From JAWSVE01 sp050633885 (lineage in GTDB: Bacteria > Pseudomonadota > Gammaproteobacteria > Pseudomonadales > Cellvibrionaceae), in NCBI GenBank assembly GCA_050633885.1, contig JBOEHK010000001.1:186001-250000 (forward strand): a stretch of 64,000 nt of DNA, given 5' to 3'. This document shows, piece by piece, positions 55,250-64,000 of the stretch. Within the stretch, counting starts at the first letter, position 1; every line of letters starts with the position of its first letter. The notes under the pieces were generated by a model. It saw only the letters and a program-made list of their open reading frames with translations. It was not told the DNA's origin and did no database searches. The translations under genes were made by a program, and so were the position numbers.

Positions 55250-55783
55250 TTAATCGTCTTCTTCTCTGTATTTATCATGACAATTTTTGCAGGCGCCACC
55301 TAAACCTCTCATTCCTCCCATTACCTGTTTTGCATCACCTGTTGCTGTTAGGCCTGCAAAAGTTTTCGAAGCTGCTATGAACTTATCTGCTGCTTCTTCG
55401 AAGCCGGCTTTGTCTGTCCAGATTTCAGCTTTGGTTTCGGTTTTTATTCCTGTTTCTGGGCCTGTACCCTCAGGAAACCAAGTTTTTAATTCAGTAGCAA
55501 GTTTTGCAATGGTTTTGGCAGCGCTATCTATCTTAGCCATATCTGGCGTTTTCGCTTTAAATTCATCGCGAATTGTTTTAAATGAACCGCCAATATCTTC
55601 AAAGTTTTCATGGCGTTGATGCATGATGGCTTCAGCTTTACTTTTATCCATAACCGCATCAGCAGCAGAAAGATGAGTCGATAGCGTAATACCTGCAATC
55701 AAAGAGATTGTGGACGTTAATATTAAAAGACCTTTAGATGGAGCAGTGTTTCTGATGGCTGTTTTTATTGTGCTGAAAGACAT
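55250..55783 (-). CDS. Cytochrome c'
   Basis: 177 residues with a signal peptide (about 1-42, ending HLSAADA) and a four-helix cytochrome c' fold ending in GGACKNCHDKYREEDD, with the single haem site CKNCH at the C-terminus. Binds nitric oxide and carbon monoxide in the periplasm, and is linked to NO protection. AAGAGGAA ribosome site. Cotranscribed with the cytochrome b561 gene. Confidence 0.93.
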   Translation of the reverse strand: MSFSTIKTAIRNTAPSKGLLILTSTISLIAGITLSTHLSAADAVMDKSKAEAIMHQRHENFEDIGGSFKTIRDEFKAKTPDMAKIDSAAKTIAKLATELKTWFPEGTGPETGIKTETKAEIWTDKAGFEEAADKFIAASKTFAGLTATGDAKQVMGGMRGLGGACKNCHDKYREEDD

Positions 55784-56112
55784 GCTGATTCCTCTTGGCT
55801 GGTTAAGAAGCTTGTTAAGCGAAAGTTAAGTGAAAAATGATCCATTTGCTGTTACTGACGTAAAACTATCTTAGTGGCGTTTAATATTTTTAAACTGTTT
55901 TCAAAGACACACACGACTTGTTAGTTTCAGTCCGTAAGAATTGCCATTCTCTAGCAGTTAGCTTTGAAATTCAAATGTTGTAATTGTTCCTTCACGAGTC
56001 AGAGTGTTTGCTTAAGTTTACCTAAGGGGTGGTAGCTTTGTTATTTGCAGCGGTTTTTATCATCATTCTTTAGTATAATACGGCGCCGATTTGTATCTAT
56101 GTGAGCTCTTTA
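55784..56112. other. Intergenic region cytochrome c' / ctaA
   Basis: About 330 bp between divergent genes. I find no FNR or NsrR-like palindrome. A TGATCC at 55835 lacks a matching -10 at the ECF11 spacing. Confidence 0.4.
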
Positions 56113-57168
56113 ATGACTATATTCTCTCAAAATTCCAATGACCGTGTGATTGCTGGTTGGCTGTTGTTTTGTGCATTGGTTATCTATGGAATGATTGTTC
56201 TGGGTGGTGTCACTCGGTTAACTGGTTCGGGATTATCAATGGTTGAATGGAAGCCTATTATGGGTATTGTCCCACCATTGAACCAGGAGCAGTGGCAAGA
56301 GGCTTTTGAAAAGTATCAGCAATTTCCTGAATACGAAAAAGTGAATAGGCATTTTGATGTTGAAGAATTTAAAAAGATATTTATTTTTGAATATTCTCAT
56401 CGGGTTTTAGGTCGGATTATTGGCATTATCTTTTTAATACCTTTTCTCTATTTCTTGTTTCGCAAGCGCATTAGTTCTGATTTATCACCAAAATTATGGG
56501 CGTTGTTTGTACTTGGTGGGCTGCAAGGTTTGATGGGCTGGTATATGGTGAAGAGTGGATTGGTGGATATGCCTAGAGTGAGTCAGTATCGATTAACGGC
56601 TCACTTGGGTATTGCTGTTGTCATCTATGGATATATGTTGTGGGTTGCGTTTGATTTGTTGTTTAAAAATGGACGCATTCAATCGGTATCGAGCCAAGGT
56701 GATTTGAGCGGACTTAAAAAATTCTCCTTTATCCTCATGTGTATTATTTTTGTGATGATCTTATCGGGTGGTTTGGTATCCGGTAGCAGGGCGGGTTTTG
56801 TGTACAATACATTTCCATTAATGGATGGTCGATTTTTCCCTGTGGGTCTTTATAACATGCAGCCCTATTGGAGAAACATTTTTGAAGATTTAACGACAGT
56901 TCAATTTAATCATCGTATCTTGGCGTACGTTATTACTGTGATTGTGCTTGTCTTTTTTATAGCGGGCCTACGTAAAAAAATATCAGGCAGAGTGAAGTTT
57001 GGTTTAATAGCCATGGTAATTGCTTTGATTGTTCAAGTAACGCTTGGTATTAGCACGCTGTTGTTGATTGTCCCTGTGCCTTTAGCCGCGGCTCATCAAG
57101 CAGGTGCTATTGCCTTATTAACGGCCTCGATCTTCACGACCCATAGTTTGTTTTCAAAGCATTCATAA
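56113..57168 (+). CDS. ctaA: Heme A synthase, COX15-like (type 2 CtaA)
   Basis: 351 residues from the ATG at 56113 (a GTG at 56101 is possible). About eight helices with the haem histidines in FEYSHRVLGRI, LTAHLGIAVV, FNHRILAYV and AAHQAGAIALL. The inserted MVEWKPIMGIVPPLNQEQWQEAFEKYQQFPEY loop marks the COX15/type 2 form. Converts haem O to haem A for aa3 oxidases, which are not in this window. Stands alone beside cytochrome c' and a receptor gene. Confidence 0.92.
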   Translation: MTIFSQNSNDRVIAGWLLFCALVIYGMIVLGGVTRLTGSGLSMVEWKPIMGIVPPLNQEQWQEAFEKYQQFPEYEKVNRHFDVEEFKKIFIFEYSHRVLGRIIGIIFLIPFLYFLFRKRISSDLSPKLWALFVLGGLQGLMGWYMVKSGLVDMPRVSQYRLTAHLGIAVVIYGYMLWVAFDLLFKNGRIQSVSSQGDLSGLKKFSFILMCIIFVMILSGGLVSGSRAGFVYNTFPLMDGRFFPVGLYNMQPYWRNIFEDLTTVQFNHRILAYVITVIVLVFFIAGLRKKISGRVKFGLIAMVIALIVQVTLGISTLLLIVPVPLAAAHQAGAIALLTASIFTTHSLFSKHS

Positions 57169-57215
57169 AACGTTTAGTTTTTGTGTCTGCGGTAAACTTC
57201 CGAACATTTTATGAC

Positions 57216-59549
57216 TTACCAAATTATCCTTATCCCCGCCCATACGCCTCTAGGCTCATTAGGGCTTAAGAAACGAGAGTTTTCATCGGATAGGGTTGGG
57301 ATGACTTCATCTGGCTCGCCATAAATACCAAATGATTCTTTTTCGGTGTCGAATATATTATTGATCGCTAACGAAGCTGATATTTTTGAGCTTACTTGAT
57401 AGTAAATTGCGAAGTCGGAAATTATGTCGCTATTGATAATGCTGTTTGTTTTGCTGTCAAGATTACCTTCGTCTCCTCTTAAAAAAACGCCGCTTTCCAA
57501 GTGTGAGTGTAACTCCCATCGTATCTTTTCTGTCATCTGCCATTCAAACGACATGTTGAGGGTGTGTTCCGGAATACCCGTCATCTGATCATTTTTGTTG
57601 ACGATGATTCTGTCGTTGATTGCATAAGGGTGGTTGGGACTGCTGACGAAAAAATTATCCTCATAGGTTGCTGCTAACCAAGAATAGTTTGCTGATAGGG
57701 TGAGTTGGTTTATTTTCTTTTCAATCAAACCGGACAACCCAACGCGCTGTGTATCAGTTGCATTAGAAAAAAATCCTTCGTTTGAAGATACACCTCCGGT
57801 TGTTTGGAAAATGATATCGTCGTACACCTTAGTGAAAAACGAATGTATTTCCCAAGTTAACTTATTGGGGTTGCTATAACGTAATCCCATCTCAATATTA
57901 CGAGCTACAATGTCGTCTAATGGTGGGTCGGCAAGAAATGTATTGGGTAGAGTACAAGGCGCATCAGGATGAGAGCAGGCAAACTCAATGGGTGTTGGTG
58001 TTCTTGATGATTGATGGATGTTGGAGTAAAACGTCAGATTTTTATCAATCATGTGGCTGAAACCTACCCCCCAATTTAATCGTTTAAACTTGTGGCTTGC
58101 AGTGAGCTCCGGTGTTTGCCCCGACTTGTCGCGAGTACTAATCGTGTTCGATGTATACCGTAATGATAATTCAATGGTTGAATCAGAAAATATTGAAAAG
58201 TTATCGAGAAAATAAAATGATTTGGTATCGATAGTCGAATCAATCAGCGTTATACCATTCGGGTAGTAAATACCTGAAATGCTTGTTGATCGATTTTCAT
58301 TTAGCGTAGCGAGTTCGACGGATGATGAAAAATCGGTGTCACCACGATAATAATCGACACCGGTAATGGAATTATGAATTGTATTGAATAAGAAAAAAGA
58401 ACGAGAGTACTCTAGCGTTCCGCCCCAACTCTTTTGCTTTCTAGTACTCCTGTTATTGACGGCATCAAAATTTTCGTCAATAACATTGTTGTTTTGGTCA
58501 GTTAAAGGGTTATCGTCTTCATCACATAAAAAACTATCGTTCGGCGCGTCGCATTCTTCAAATTCTGAACCATCGCCATTAAAACTATCCGTCGTATTTT
58601 GTCGAAAAAACACATTGCCCTTGATTGAAGATGTGTTGGATCCGCTAGATAGCTGGTAGTTTTGTTTAGCGATAAGCAGTAACGAGTCGTTTTCAGTAAT
58701 ATCGGGATGAGTAAAAACAGCTTGGCGACGTTGATCTAGTAAATCTTCCGGAGAGGTTCCATTGCCGTGTAATTCTGATTTACCTGCTAGCGCTGTAATG
58801 TCTAGGGAATACTTATTTTCCCTATAACTTAATGAACCGTAAGCGTTGTAGGCATCGCTAGGAGAATAATCTCGCCAACCATCCTCCTTGAAACCATCTA
58901 AAGCAAATGCATAGCCCCATCGCTCATTATGATCGCGGTGTAAAATATTGGCCGTTGAGCGACCAAAAGATCCTGAACTTATAGAGGCGCTTGATGACTT
59001 GTCGTCGAAGCCATTGACGGTTTCAAGAGCGAGTATCCCGCCGAGTACATTGAGACCAAAATTCGCGTTTGCGCCGGCCAATAAATTGGCAGAGTTCAAT
59101 ACGCTTGTGGGGATTAAGTCCCAATTGACTGTGTCACCGAAGGGCTCGTTGATTCGAACACCATTGATGGATACGACAGCACCTGGTGAGCTACCTAGTA
59201 AGGGCGAAGCGCTGAAGCCTCTGATATTGAAGTCGGGCTGAAGAGGGTTATTCTGTGCATGAGAGAGAGAAACTCCTGTGGCAGACGCCGCAAGAAAGTC
59301 TGACAAAGTGTTGGCGGTGCTTTTGTTGATTTGTTCACTGGTAAAGCGTTGAAAGTGGAAAGGTGAATCATGGTTAATATCTGTGGCTAGAGGAGAGGCA
59401 GAAATGTGAATTTCATCGATGCTGTTGGCTTTCTCCGCCTCTTCTTCCGCTTGGACCGGTAGCATTACCAGTAAGCTTGTTAGCAGGATAAAAGGGTAAA
59501 ATCGAGTTAGCTGGTGGATTATCTTTTTTAGATTAAATTGTGAATACAT
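57216..59549 (-). CDS. TonB-dependent receptor
   Basis: 777 residues. Signal peptide about 1-34, TonB-box-like DEIHISASP, plug domain about 60-180 (FNIRGFSASPLLGSSPGAVVSINGVRINEPFGDTVNWDLIP and NFGLNVLGGILALETVNG) and a barrel ending in GVWAGIRIIW. The plug sequence NIRGF..PLLG and the FGLN motif resemble receptors of the Fe-independent group. Ligand unknown. It converges on ctaA with a 47-bp gap. Confidence 0.9.
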   Translation of the reverse strand: MYSQFNLKKIIHQLTRFYPFILLTSLLVMLPVQAEEEAEKANSIDEIHISASPLATDINHDSPFHFQRFTSEQINKSTANTLSDFLAASATGVSLSHAQNNPLQPDFNIRGFSASPLLGSSPGAVVSINGVRINEPFGDTVNWDLIPTSVLNSANLLAGANANFGLNVLGGILALETVNGFDDKSSSASISSGSFGRSTANILHRDHNERWGYAFALDGFKEDGWRDYSPSDAYNAYGSLSYRENKYSLDITALAGKSELHGNGTSPEDLLDQRRQAVFTHPDITENDSLLLIAKQNYQLSSGSNTSSIKGNVFFRQNTTDSFNGDGSEFEECDAPNDSFLCDEDDNPLTDQNNNVIDENFDAVNNRSTRKQKSWGGTLEYSRSFFLFNTIHNSITGVDYYRGDTDFSSSVELATLNENRSTSISGIYYPNGITLIDSTIDTKSFYFLDNFSIFSDSTIELSLRYTSNTISTRDKSGQTPELTASHKFKRLNWGVGFSHMIDKNLTFYSNIHQSSRTPTPIEFACSHPDAPCTLPNTFLADPPLDDIVARNIEMGLRYSNPNKLTWEIHSFFTKVYDDIIFQTTGGVSSNEGFFSNATDTQRVGLSGLIEKKINQLTLSANYSWLAATYEDNFFVSSPNHPYAINDRIIVNKNDQMTGIPEHTLNMSFEWQMTEKIRWELHSHLESGVFLRGDEGNLDSKTNSIINSDIISDFAIYYQVSSKISASLAINNIFDTEKESFGIYGEPDEVIPTLSDENSRFLSPNEPRGVWAGIRIIW

Positions 59550-59762
59550 AACTTCTCTGTTTCTCTTTTATGTTGCCAGTCATTTATTATGCCAGTCTCA
59601 TAAATGGGTTGTTGTTAAGGATTGTTGTATTGGCATAGAGCACTGGGCTGACTGGACAATATTGAGTGATATTAAGATTTGTCTGGAAAAACACGATCTA
59701 TATCAAATAAATTTGAAGTATCTTGCTTATTAGGCGTTTAGGGTAGTTGACCTTCTGAGCGC

Positions 59763-59775
59763 ATTCTCTGAGAAT
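59763..59775. repeat. 13-bp palindrome upstream of the Yip1-family gene
   Basis: ATTCTC-T-GAGAAT, a perfect inverted repeat 53 bp before the ATG at 59828. The half-site order is opposite to a Fur box. Possible regulator site. Confidence 0.4.
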
Positions 59776-59827
59776 AAGCCGAATAATAAACCATAAAATC
59801 AGAAGCAAACGACGGGAAACTAAACTG

Positions 59828-60433
59828 ATGTTAAATCATCTTTTCGGACTTATTTTTAATCCTCGGCAGCAATGGCAAACTATCAGCGATTTGCCAGACG
59901 AAGGTCTTAAGAAAAACCTCCCTTATGCATTAGTGCTTGCTATTTTTCCTGCTGTCGCTTGGTATTTTGGTACGACTCAAACGGGTTGGCAGATTGGGAG
60001 CGGTGACGACTCTTTAATCCGGGTTGCTGAAAGTACAGCATTATCGTTGGCTGGTGCTTTTTATGTCGCTATGGTCATGGCTGTAGCGGCGATAGGGTAT
60101 TTTATCCATTGGATGGCCCACACCTACGGGGCTAAATCAAATCCGATTAAAGGCATTGTGATAGCAGGCTTTACAGCAACCCCTATATTCGTTGCCGGTA
60201 TTGCGGGTATTTATCCTATTTTTTGGTTTGACCTAATACTGGGTACAGCGGCGATTACTTATGCTGTTTATTTACTTTATCTCGGTATTCCTATTGTCAT
60301 GGATATTCCACAGGAGCGAGGATTTTTGTTTGCTAGTGCAATCGTAGCCGTTGCCTTGGTCATGGTGATCGTTGTGATGGGTGTTACAGTTATCTTTTGG
60401 GAGTTTATTTCGGAGCCTGAATTTGTAAGATAG
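59828..60433 (+). CDS. Yip1-family membrane protein
   Basis: 201 residues with five helices. The start NHLFGLIFNPRQQWQTISDLPDEGLK is the typical bacterial Yip1-domain opening (NP..W..I), followed by the hydrophobic bundle. No catalytic residues and no known role in bacteria. It is monocistronic, ends at a terminator (60481-60508) and is divergent from the receptor gene. Confidence 0.85.
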   Translation: MLNHLFGLIFNPRQQWQTISDLPDEGLKKNLPYALVLAIFPAVAWYFGTTQTGWQIGSGDDSLIRVAESTALSLAGAFYVAMVMAVAAIGYFIHWMAHTYGAKSNPIKGIVIAGFTATPIFVAGIAGIYPIFWFDLILGTAAITYAVYLLYLGIPIVMDIPQERGFLFASAIVAVALVMVIVVMGVTVIFWEFISEPEFVR

Positions 60434-60910
60434 AATCTTGATTGCTTATTTATAACATCACTGTTGAATAGAATTAAATGAAAAGCCCAATGACTTGGGC
60501 TTTTTTTTTGGATATTCATAAACTTTATTATAGGGAAACTAACTTTGAAGTTTTCCTTTAATAGCGAGCAATGCTTAAAAAGGGCAATAGTGTTTTATTT
60601 TTAAAAATACTGAATAAAAGCTGAGCGTCAGTCGTAGTCGCTCGTCTTGTATCAAACGGGGATGTTAACGACCTAAGTTTGGTTTTTTGATGATAATGTC
60701 ATTATTTTTATAATGGCGTGATTCTTTTCTTTAAAAAAAACAAAGAAATGAATTGGCCGAAAATACATTGATAGTCTTTAATCATAGTAATTGAAGTTTT
60801 TCCTAGTTCCGATATGTTTTGATGTTTAACGGTTTTGTTGTTAGATGGATTTCATTCTCTTTTTTTAATGATCAGCATCTTAATAGTCGCGGAAGTAGAG
60901 TTGTAGATAT
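60434..60910. other. Gap with terminator, then no gene
   Basis: A terminator AAAAGCCCAA/TTGGGCTTTT with TGAC loop occupies 60481-60504, plus T to 60508. The remaining 400 bp show no ORF or clear box. Confidence 0.6.
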
Positions 60911-61450
60911 ATGACATTAAGCGTAAAGCATGAGTTGCTTGAAAAAATACTTGAGCCATTTGTCGATCGTGCAAGGCTGGATAGAATCGTTGATCACGTG
61001 ACGTTGTTTGGTGGGCTGAATGATATTCAGTTAACGAACGTTATTCGAAAACTCAAAAAAGCCACATTCTCACACAGAGAAATCGTATTTACACGTGGTG
61101 AACAAGCCTCTTATATTTATATCGTGTTAAGCGGAAAAATAAAGCTTAAATTCAAATCGCCAGATCATCCCATGACGGGGCACGAATATAGTCAAGGTCA
61201 ATGCTTTGGAATTACTTCTGTTATTGGTATACAAAACCATTCAGTAACGACCCAAGCTGAAGGAGAGGTGGAGTTGTTAATCCTCTCAAGAAAAGATCTC
61301 ATGCTTATTTTTGAAGAAGATCAAGGTCTTTTCGGTTATTTGATTTTAAATATAGCCAGAGAGTCCTGCCGACGCTTAAATTATCTAAATGATTGTTTTG
61401 AAGAAAGCATGGGTAAACAACCCATCCATATTTCTACCACTCAAGCCTAG
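60911..61450 (+). CDS. Stand-alone cyclic-nucleotide-binding domain protein
   Basis: 179 residues. The CRP-like beta-roll runs from about 28 to 150 (VDHVTLFGGLNDIQLTNVIRKL, REIVFTRGEQASYIYIVLSGKIKL, GQCFGITSVIGIQNHSVTTQAEGEVELLILSRKDLMLIF), then one helix and a short polar tail. There is no helix-turn-helix, and no frame downstream supplies one, so this is not a broken Crp/Fnr gene. The phosphate-binding RxALL-type motif is not conserved, so cAMP binding is doubtful. Role unknown. Confidence 0.85.
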   Translation: MTLSVKHELLEKILEPFVDRARLDRIVDHVTLFGGLNDIQLTNVIRKLKKATFSHREIVFTRGEQASYIYIVLSGKIKLKFKSPDHPMTGHEYSQGQCFGITSVIGIQNHSVTTQAEGEVELLILSRKDLMLIFEEDQGLFGYLILNIARESCRRLNYLNDCFEESMGKQPIHISTTQA

Positions 61451-61682
61451 TGTTTCCTGCACATGTTAATTTTTATTCTATCCTTTTTTTTTGGTGTGTT
61501 ATCGTCTTTTTCGGTTTACAGGACTTAACGAATAGATCACCTTATTCACTAGCCTATTACCCTACGAATTTGTTATTGTCACCCGCCTGTCAATTAGATG
61601 CTTCTATTCGCTAATACTGGATCTATTAGTGAGTTAGGGTTCTTAGTGTGGATTTCGATAATCAAAACAAGTGGATGTATAC

Positions 61683-63836
61683 ATGCGTAACTTTGCTCTT
61701 ATCACCGTTATTTCTTCGGCAACGGCTATTACCTCTTTACTGTTGTCTACCATGACAATGGCTCAGCCACAACAAAGCTCAACGACTGATAATTCAGTTG
61801 CCAGCACAGTTATCAATAAGCGTACCGACAGAATGATAGAGGAAGTGATTACGGTTGGGCGACGTCTAGAGAATCAGTTTGATGTTATCGGTAATGTTGC
61901 AAAATTAAATGAAGATGATTTAAAGAAAATTAAATCACAACATATTCAAGATGCTTTAGTTCGTGTACCAGGCGTTAGCCTTCACCAAGGTAATGGACAA
62001 GAATATCTACCCGCTATTCGTTCACCGGTATTAACGGGTGCGGGGGCCTGCGGAGCTTTTTTAATTGCGCAAGATAGTATTCCCCTACGAGCAGCAGGTT
62101 TTTGTAATGTGAATGAGTTGTTTGAGGCTTATACAGAAACTGCAAAAAGTATTGAAGTTATTCGCGGTCCAAGTAATTCGCTCTATGGCTCTAACGCTGT
62201 ACATGGCGTCATCAACGTTTTGTTACCGCATGTACCAGAACAAGCATCGGGATATGCTGGCATTGAGCTTGGAGCGAATGATTATCGCAGAGAGGAAGTG
62301 GGTTACGGCACCACTTTTGGCGAGCATGGTTTTGTAGCCAATTTAACCACAACTCACGATGGCGGGTATCGTGACGATGCTTATTATGACCAACAAAAAC
62401 TTCAATTGCGTCATGAAACTGAGCTGAAAGGCTGGGATCTAGCAACTACGTTTACTGCTTCGAATCTCAATCAAGAAACAGCAGGCTTTGTTGTCGGTTC
62501 AGATATTTATTTGGATGGAAGTGAAGCGAAGAAAAATCTGAATCCAGAAGCTTATCGTGATGTGCGGTCTTTCCGTTTGTATTCTCAAATGGAGAAAAAA
62601 GTGGATGAAAGTAACTCAATAATGGTCACACCCTATCTACGAAAGACAGAAATGGATTTTTTGCAGCACTTTTTACCCGGTGATCCCCTTGAGGAAAACG
62701 GTCAAAAAAGTCTCGGCGTCATGTTTGCTTGGTATGGTAATGGCTTTGCTGGCGAGATGAAGAACCTTAATTGGGTAGCTGGTGTTGATTTCGAAAATAC
62801 GGAAGGCTATTTAAAGCAATCACAGGACGCACCAACTCAAGGCAGTGCTTTCCTCGTGGCAACGATTCCCAATGGCCAGCATTATGATTACGACGTTCAT
62901 GCAATTCAGTTAGCACCTTATGTTCATGCTGATTTTAAATTATCGAGCCGTCTTTCTATGAATGGTGGAATTCGCATAGAAGGGATGTATTACGATTACG
63001 ATAATAAGATGCTGACAGGCCGAACACGTGATGATGGGACAGACTGTGGCTTTGGCGGTTGCCGGTATAGTCGGCCGTCAGATAGGGATGATGATTTTAC
63101 AAATTGGTCTGCTCAAATAGGGTGGTTGGTAACATTAACACAAGATATGAATATCTTCGCAAATGTGGCAAAAGGTTTTCGCGCTCCTCAAGCAACAGAG
63201 CTGTATCGTTTGCAAAATGCACAAGTGGTGGCGGATTTGGACTCTGAAGAAATTCTGAGTTTAGAGGTTGGTCTTCGAGGTCAATCATCTCAGTGGAATT
63301 ATGAGTTGAACTTGTATCGTATGGAAAAAGAGAACGTTATTTTTCAAGATAGTTCTCGAATAAACTTGAGTGATGGTGCGACAGAGCATTTAGGTGCCGA
63401 GCTCAGTGTTGGCTATCAATTTACTGAGGCTTGGGATTTTGCCTTGGTCGCTAATTACGGTGACCACACATACAGTAATGCCCAGTTCTCGGGCGGTATT
63501 AACATTAAAAACAACCAAGTCGATACAGCCCCCAAACATTTTGGGGCAGCTCATTTAGGTTTGCAACTGTCTGAGAATATGAGAGCAGAATTAGAATTCG
63601 TGCATATGGGAAGTTATTACACGGATCCAGAAAACCTTCATCGATATGACGGTCATGATGTTCTAAATCTAAGAACCCAATGGAAAGTGTGCTCAGATAT
63701 TGATGTGTCGATACGTGTACTAAATCTATTAGACGAGCGATATGCAGAGCGTGCCGATTTTTCAGGTTTTGCAGGAGATCGGTATTTTCCTGGTGAGCCT
63801 CGATCAGTTTATGCGGCTCTTGAATATCGCTTTTAG
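61683..63836 (+). CDS. TonB-dependent receptor, siderophore/vitamin type
   Basis: 717 residues from the ATG at 61683; the GTG at 61671 is a weaker option. Signal peptide (about 1-28, MTMAQ), TonB-box-like IEEVITVGRR, plug (about 55-180, with PGVSLHQGNGQEYLPAIRSPVLTGAGACGAFLI and VIRGPSNSLYGSNAVHGVINVL) and a barrel ending VYAALEYRF, a canonical aromatic C-terminus. Size and plug fit CirA/BtuB-like receptors. Ligand not readable. Followed by a hairpin terminator. Confidence 0.92.
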   Translation: MRNFALITVISSATAITSLLLSTMTMAQPQQSSTTDNSVASTVINKRTDRMIEEVITVGRRLENQFDVIGNVAKLNEDDLKKIKSQHIQDALVRVPGVSLHQGNGQEYLPAIRSPVLTGAGACGAFLIAQDSIPLRAAGFCNVNELFEAYTETAKSIEVIRGPSNSLYGSNAVHGVINVLLPHVPEQASGYAGIELGANDYRREEVGYGTTFGEHGFVANLTTTHDGGYRDDAYYDQQKLQLRHETELKGWDLATTFTASNLNQETAGFVVGSDIYLDGSEAKKNLNPEAYRDVRSFRLYSQMEKKVDESNSIMVTPYLRKTEMDFLQHFLPGDPLEENGQKSLGVMFAWYGNGFAGEMKNLNWVAGVDFENTEGYLKQSQDAPTQGSAFLVATIPNGQHYDYDVHAIQLAPYVHADFKLSSRLSMNGGIRIEGMYYDYDNKMLTGRTRDDGTDCGFGGCRYSRPSDRDDDFTNWSAQIGWLVTLTQDMNIFANVAKGFRAPQATELYRLQNAQVVADLDSEEILSLEVGLRGQSSQWNYELNLYRMEKENVIFQDSSRINLSDGATEHLGAELSVGYQFTEAWDFALVANYGDHTYSNAQFSGGINIKNNQVDTAPKHFGAAHLGLQLSENMRAELEFVHMGSYYTDPENLHRYDGHDVLNLRTQWKVCSDIDVSIRVLNLLDERYAERADFSGFAGDRYFPGEPRSVYAALEYRF

Positions 63837-63857
63837 AATCGGAAATAGAAGTAAAGC

Positions 63858-63890
63858 GAACTCGGTTGAGCGCTCAAAACCGAGTTCAAA
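63858..63890 (+). terminator. Hairpin after the last receptor gene
   Basis: GAACTCGGTT/AACCGAGTTC, 10 bp, with the loop GAGCGCTCAA; the following AAATTT is a weak T tract. Confidence 0.7.
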
Positions 63891-64000
63891 TTTACAAGCC
63901 TAACCCTGAAGGAAAGACACCCATACAGAATGTACCCCAGCGTCGCCCGTGTGGCGCAATGGGGACAAATATTGAAAAAAGCGTGTGGCCACTAGGTATG

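Noticed and set aside
55835..55867. TGATCC as a third ECF11 promoter, before ctaA
   Set aside because: At the right spacing the sequence reads AAAACT instead of TACAA, and the CG is not in place.
63892..64000. Minus-strand frame open to the right edge, ending in TAA at 63892, in a more GC-rich stretch
   Set aside because: Only about 36 codons, no recognisable motif and no way to see the upstream part; a plus-strand frame of similar length also exists there.
1..64000. Mobile elements, CRISPR arrays, tRNA or rRNA genes
   Set aside because: No transposase or integrase frame, no regularly spaced repeats, and no cloverleaf or rRNA-like stretch was seen.

Overview
The window looks like low-GC chromosomal DNA of a respiring marine-type gammaproteobacterium. 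The evidence is a full cbb3 oxidase locus, assimilatory NirBD, several TonB-dependent receptors, and the gene order bfr-bfd-prx / rnt-pyrC-motY-argG, which I remember from Pseudomonas aeruginosa. The spinster-type MFS pair and the receptors would fit Cellvibrionales or relatives, but that placement is a guess. I found no tRNA, rRNA, insertion sequence, phage or CRISPR array.

Layout. 1-6584: a cell-envelope module on the + strand, made of the end of what looks like a 7TM/ATP-grasp fusion, a large TPR protein, an outer-membrane barrel and an Omp85/TamA-like protein. 6597-10271 (-): a DUF1244 gene and the molybdenum-cofactor genes moeA, moaB, mobB and moaA. 10660-17134 (+): nitrite assimilation (nirBD) behind a sigma-54 promoter with NtrC-like sites, then a nitrate/nitrite transporter and a fused PP2C phosphatase/Ser-Thr kinase. 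No nitrate reductase gene is present in the window. 17847-21923: a TonB-dependent receptor and a class V aminotransferase.

22024-36392 is the conserved block bfr, bfd, prx, rnt, pyrC, motY, argG. It is interrupted between prx and rnt by about 7.8 kb carrying a ChrR/RpoE (ECF11-type) pair and a seven-gene lipid-modification-like operon. The two divergent transcription units share a matched promoter pair (TGATC[C/T], 16 bases, CGTACAA), so this is probably one photo-oxidative/singlet-oxygen regulon with its own regulator.

36393-46391: an intergenic region with a textbook Anr/FNR promoter that may drive a roughly 100-nt small RNA, followed by ccoNOQP, ccoGHIS and a SafE-type membrane protein. 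46600-54091: a TetR regulator, a serine hydrolase, two related spinster-like MFS transporters and a TetA-like MFS pump. 54477-63836: cytochrome b561, cytochrome c', heme A synthase, two TonB-dependent receptors, a Yip1-family protein and a cyclic-nucleotide-binding protein without a DNA-binding domain.

The strongest leads are the ECF11 lipid module with its promoters, the Anr-driven small-RNA candidate, the 7TM-ATP-grasp fusion with its outer-membrane partners, and the NtrC/sigma-54 region of nirB. All calls come from reading the sequence and remembered family features. No database search was run.
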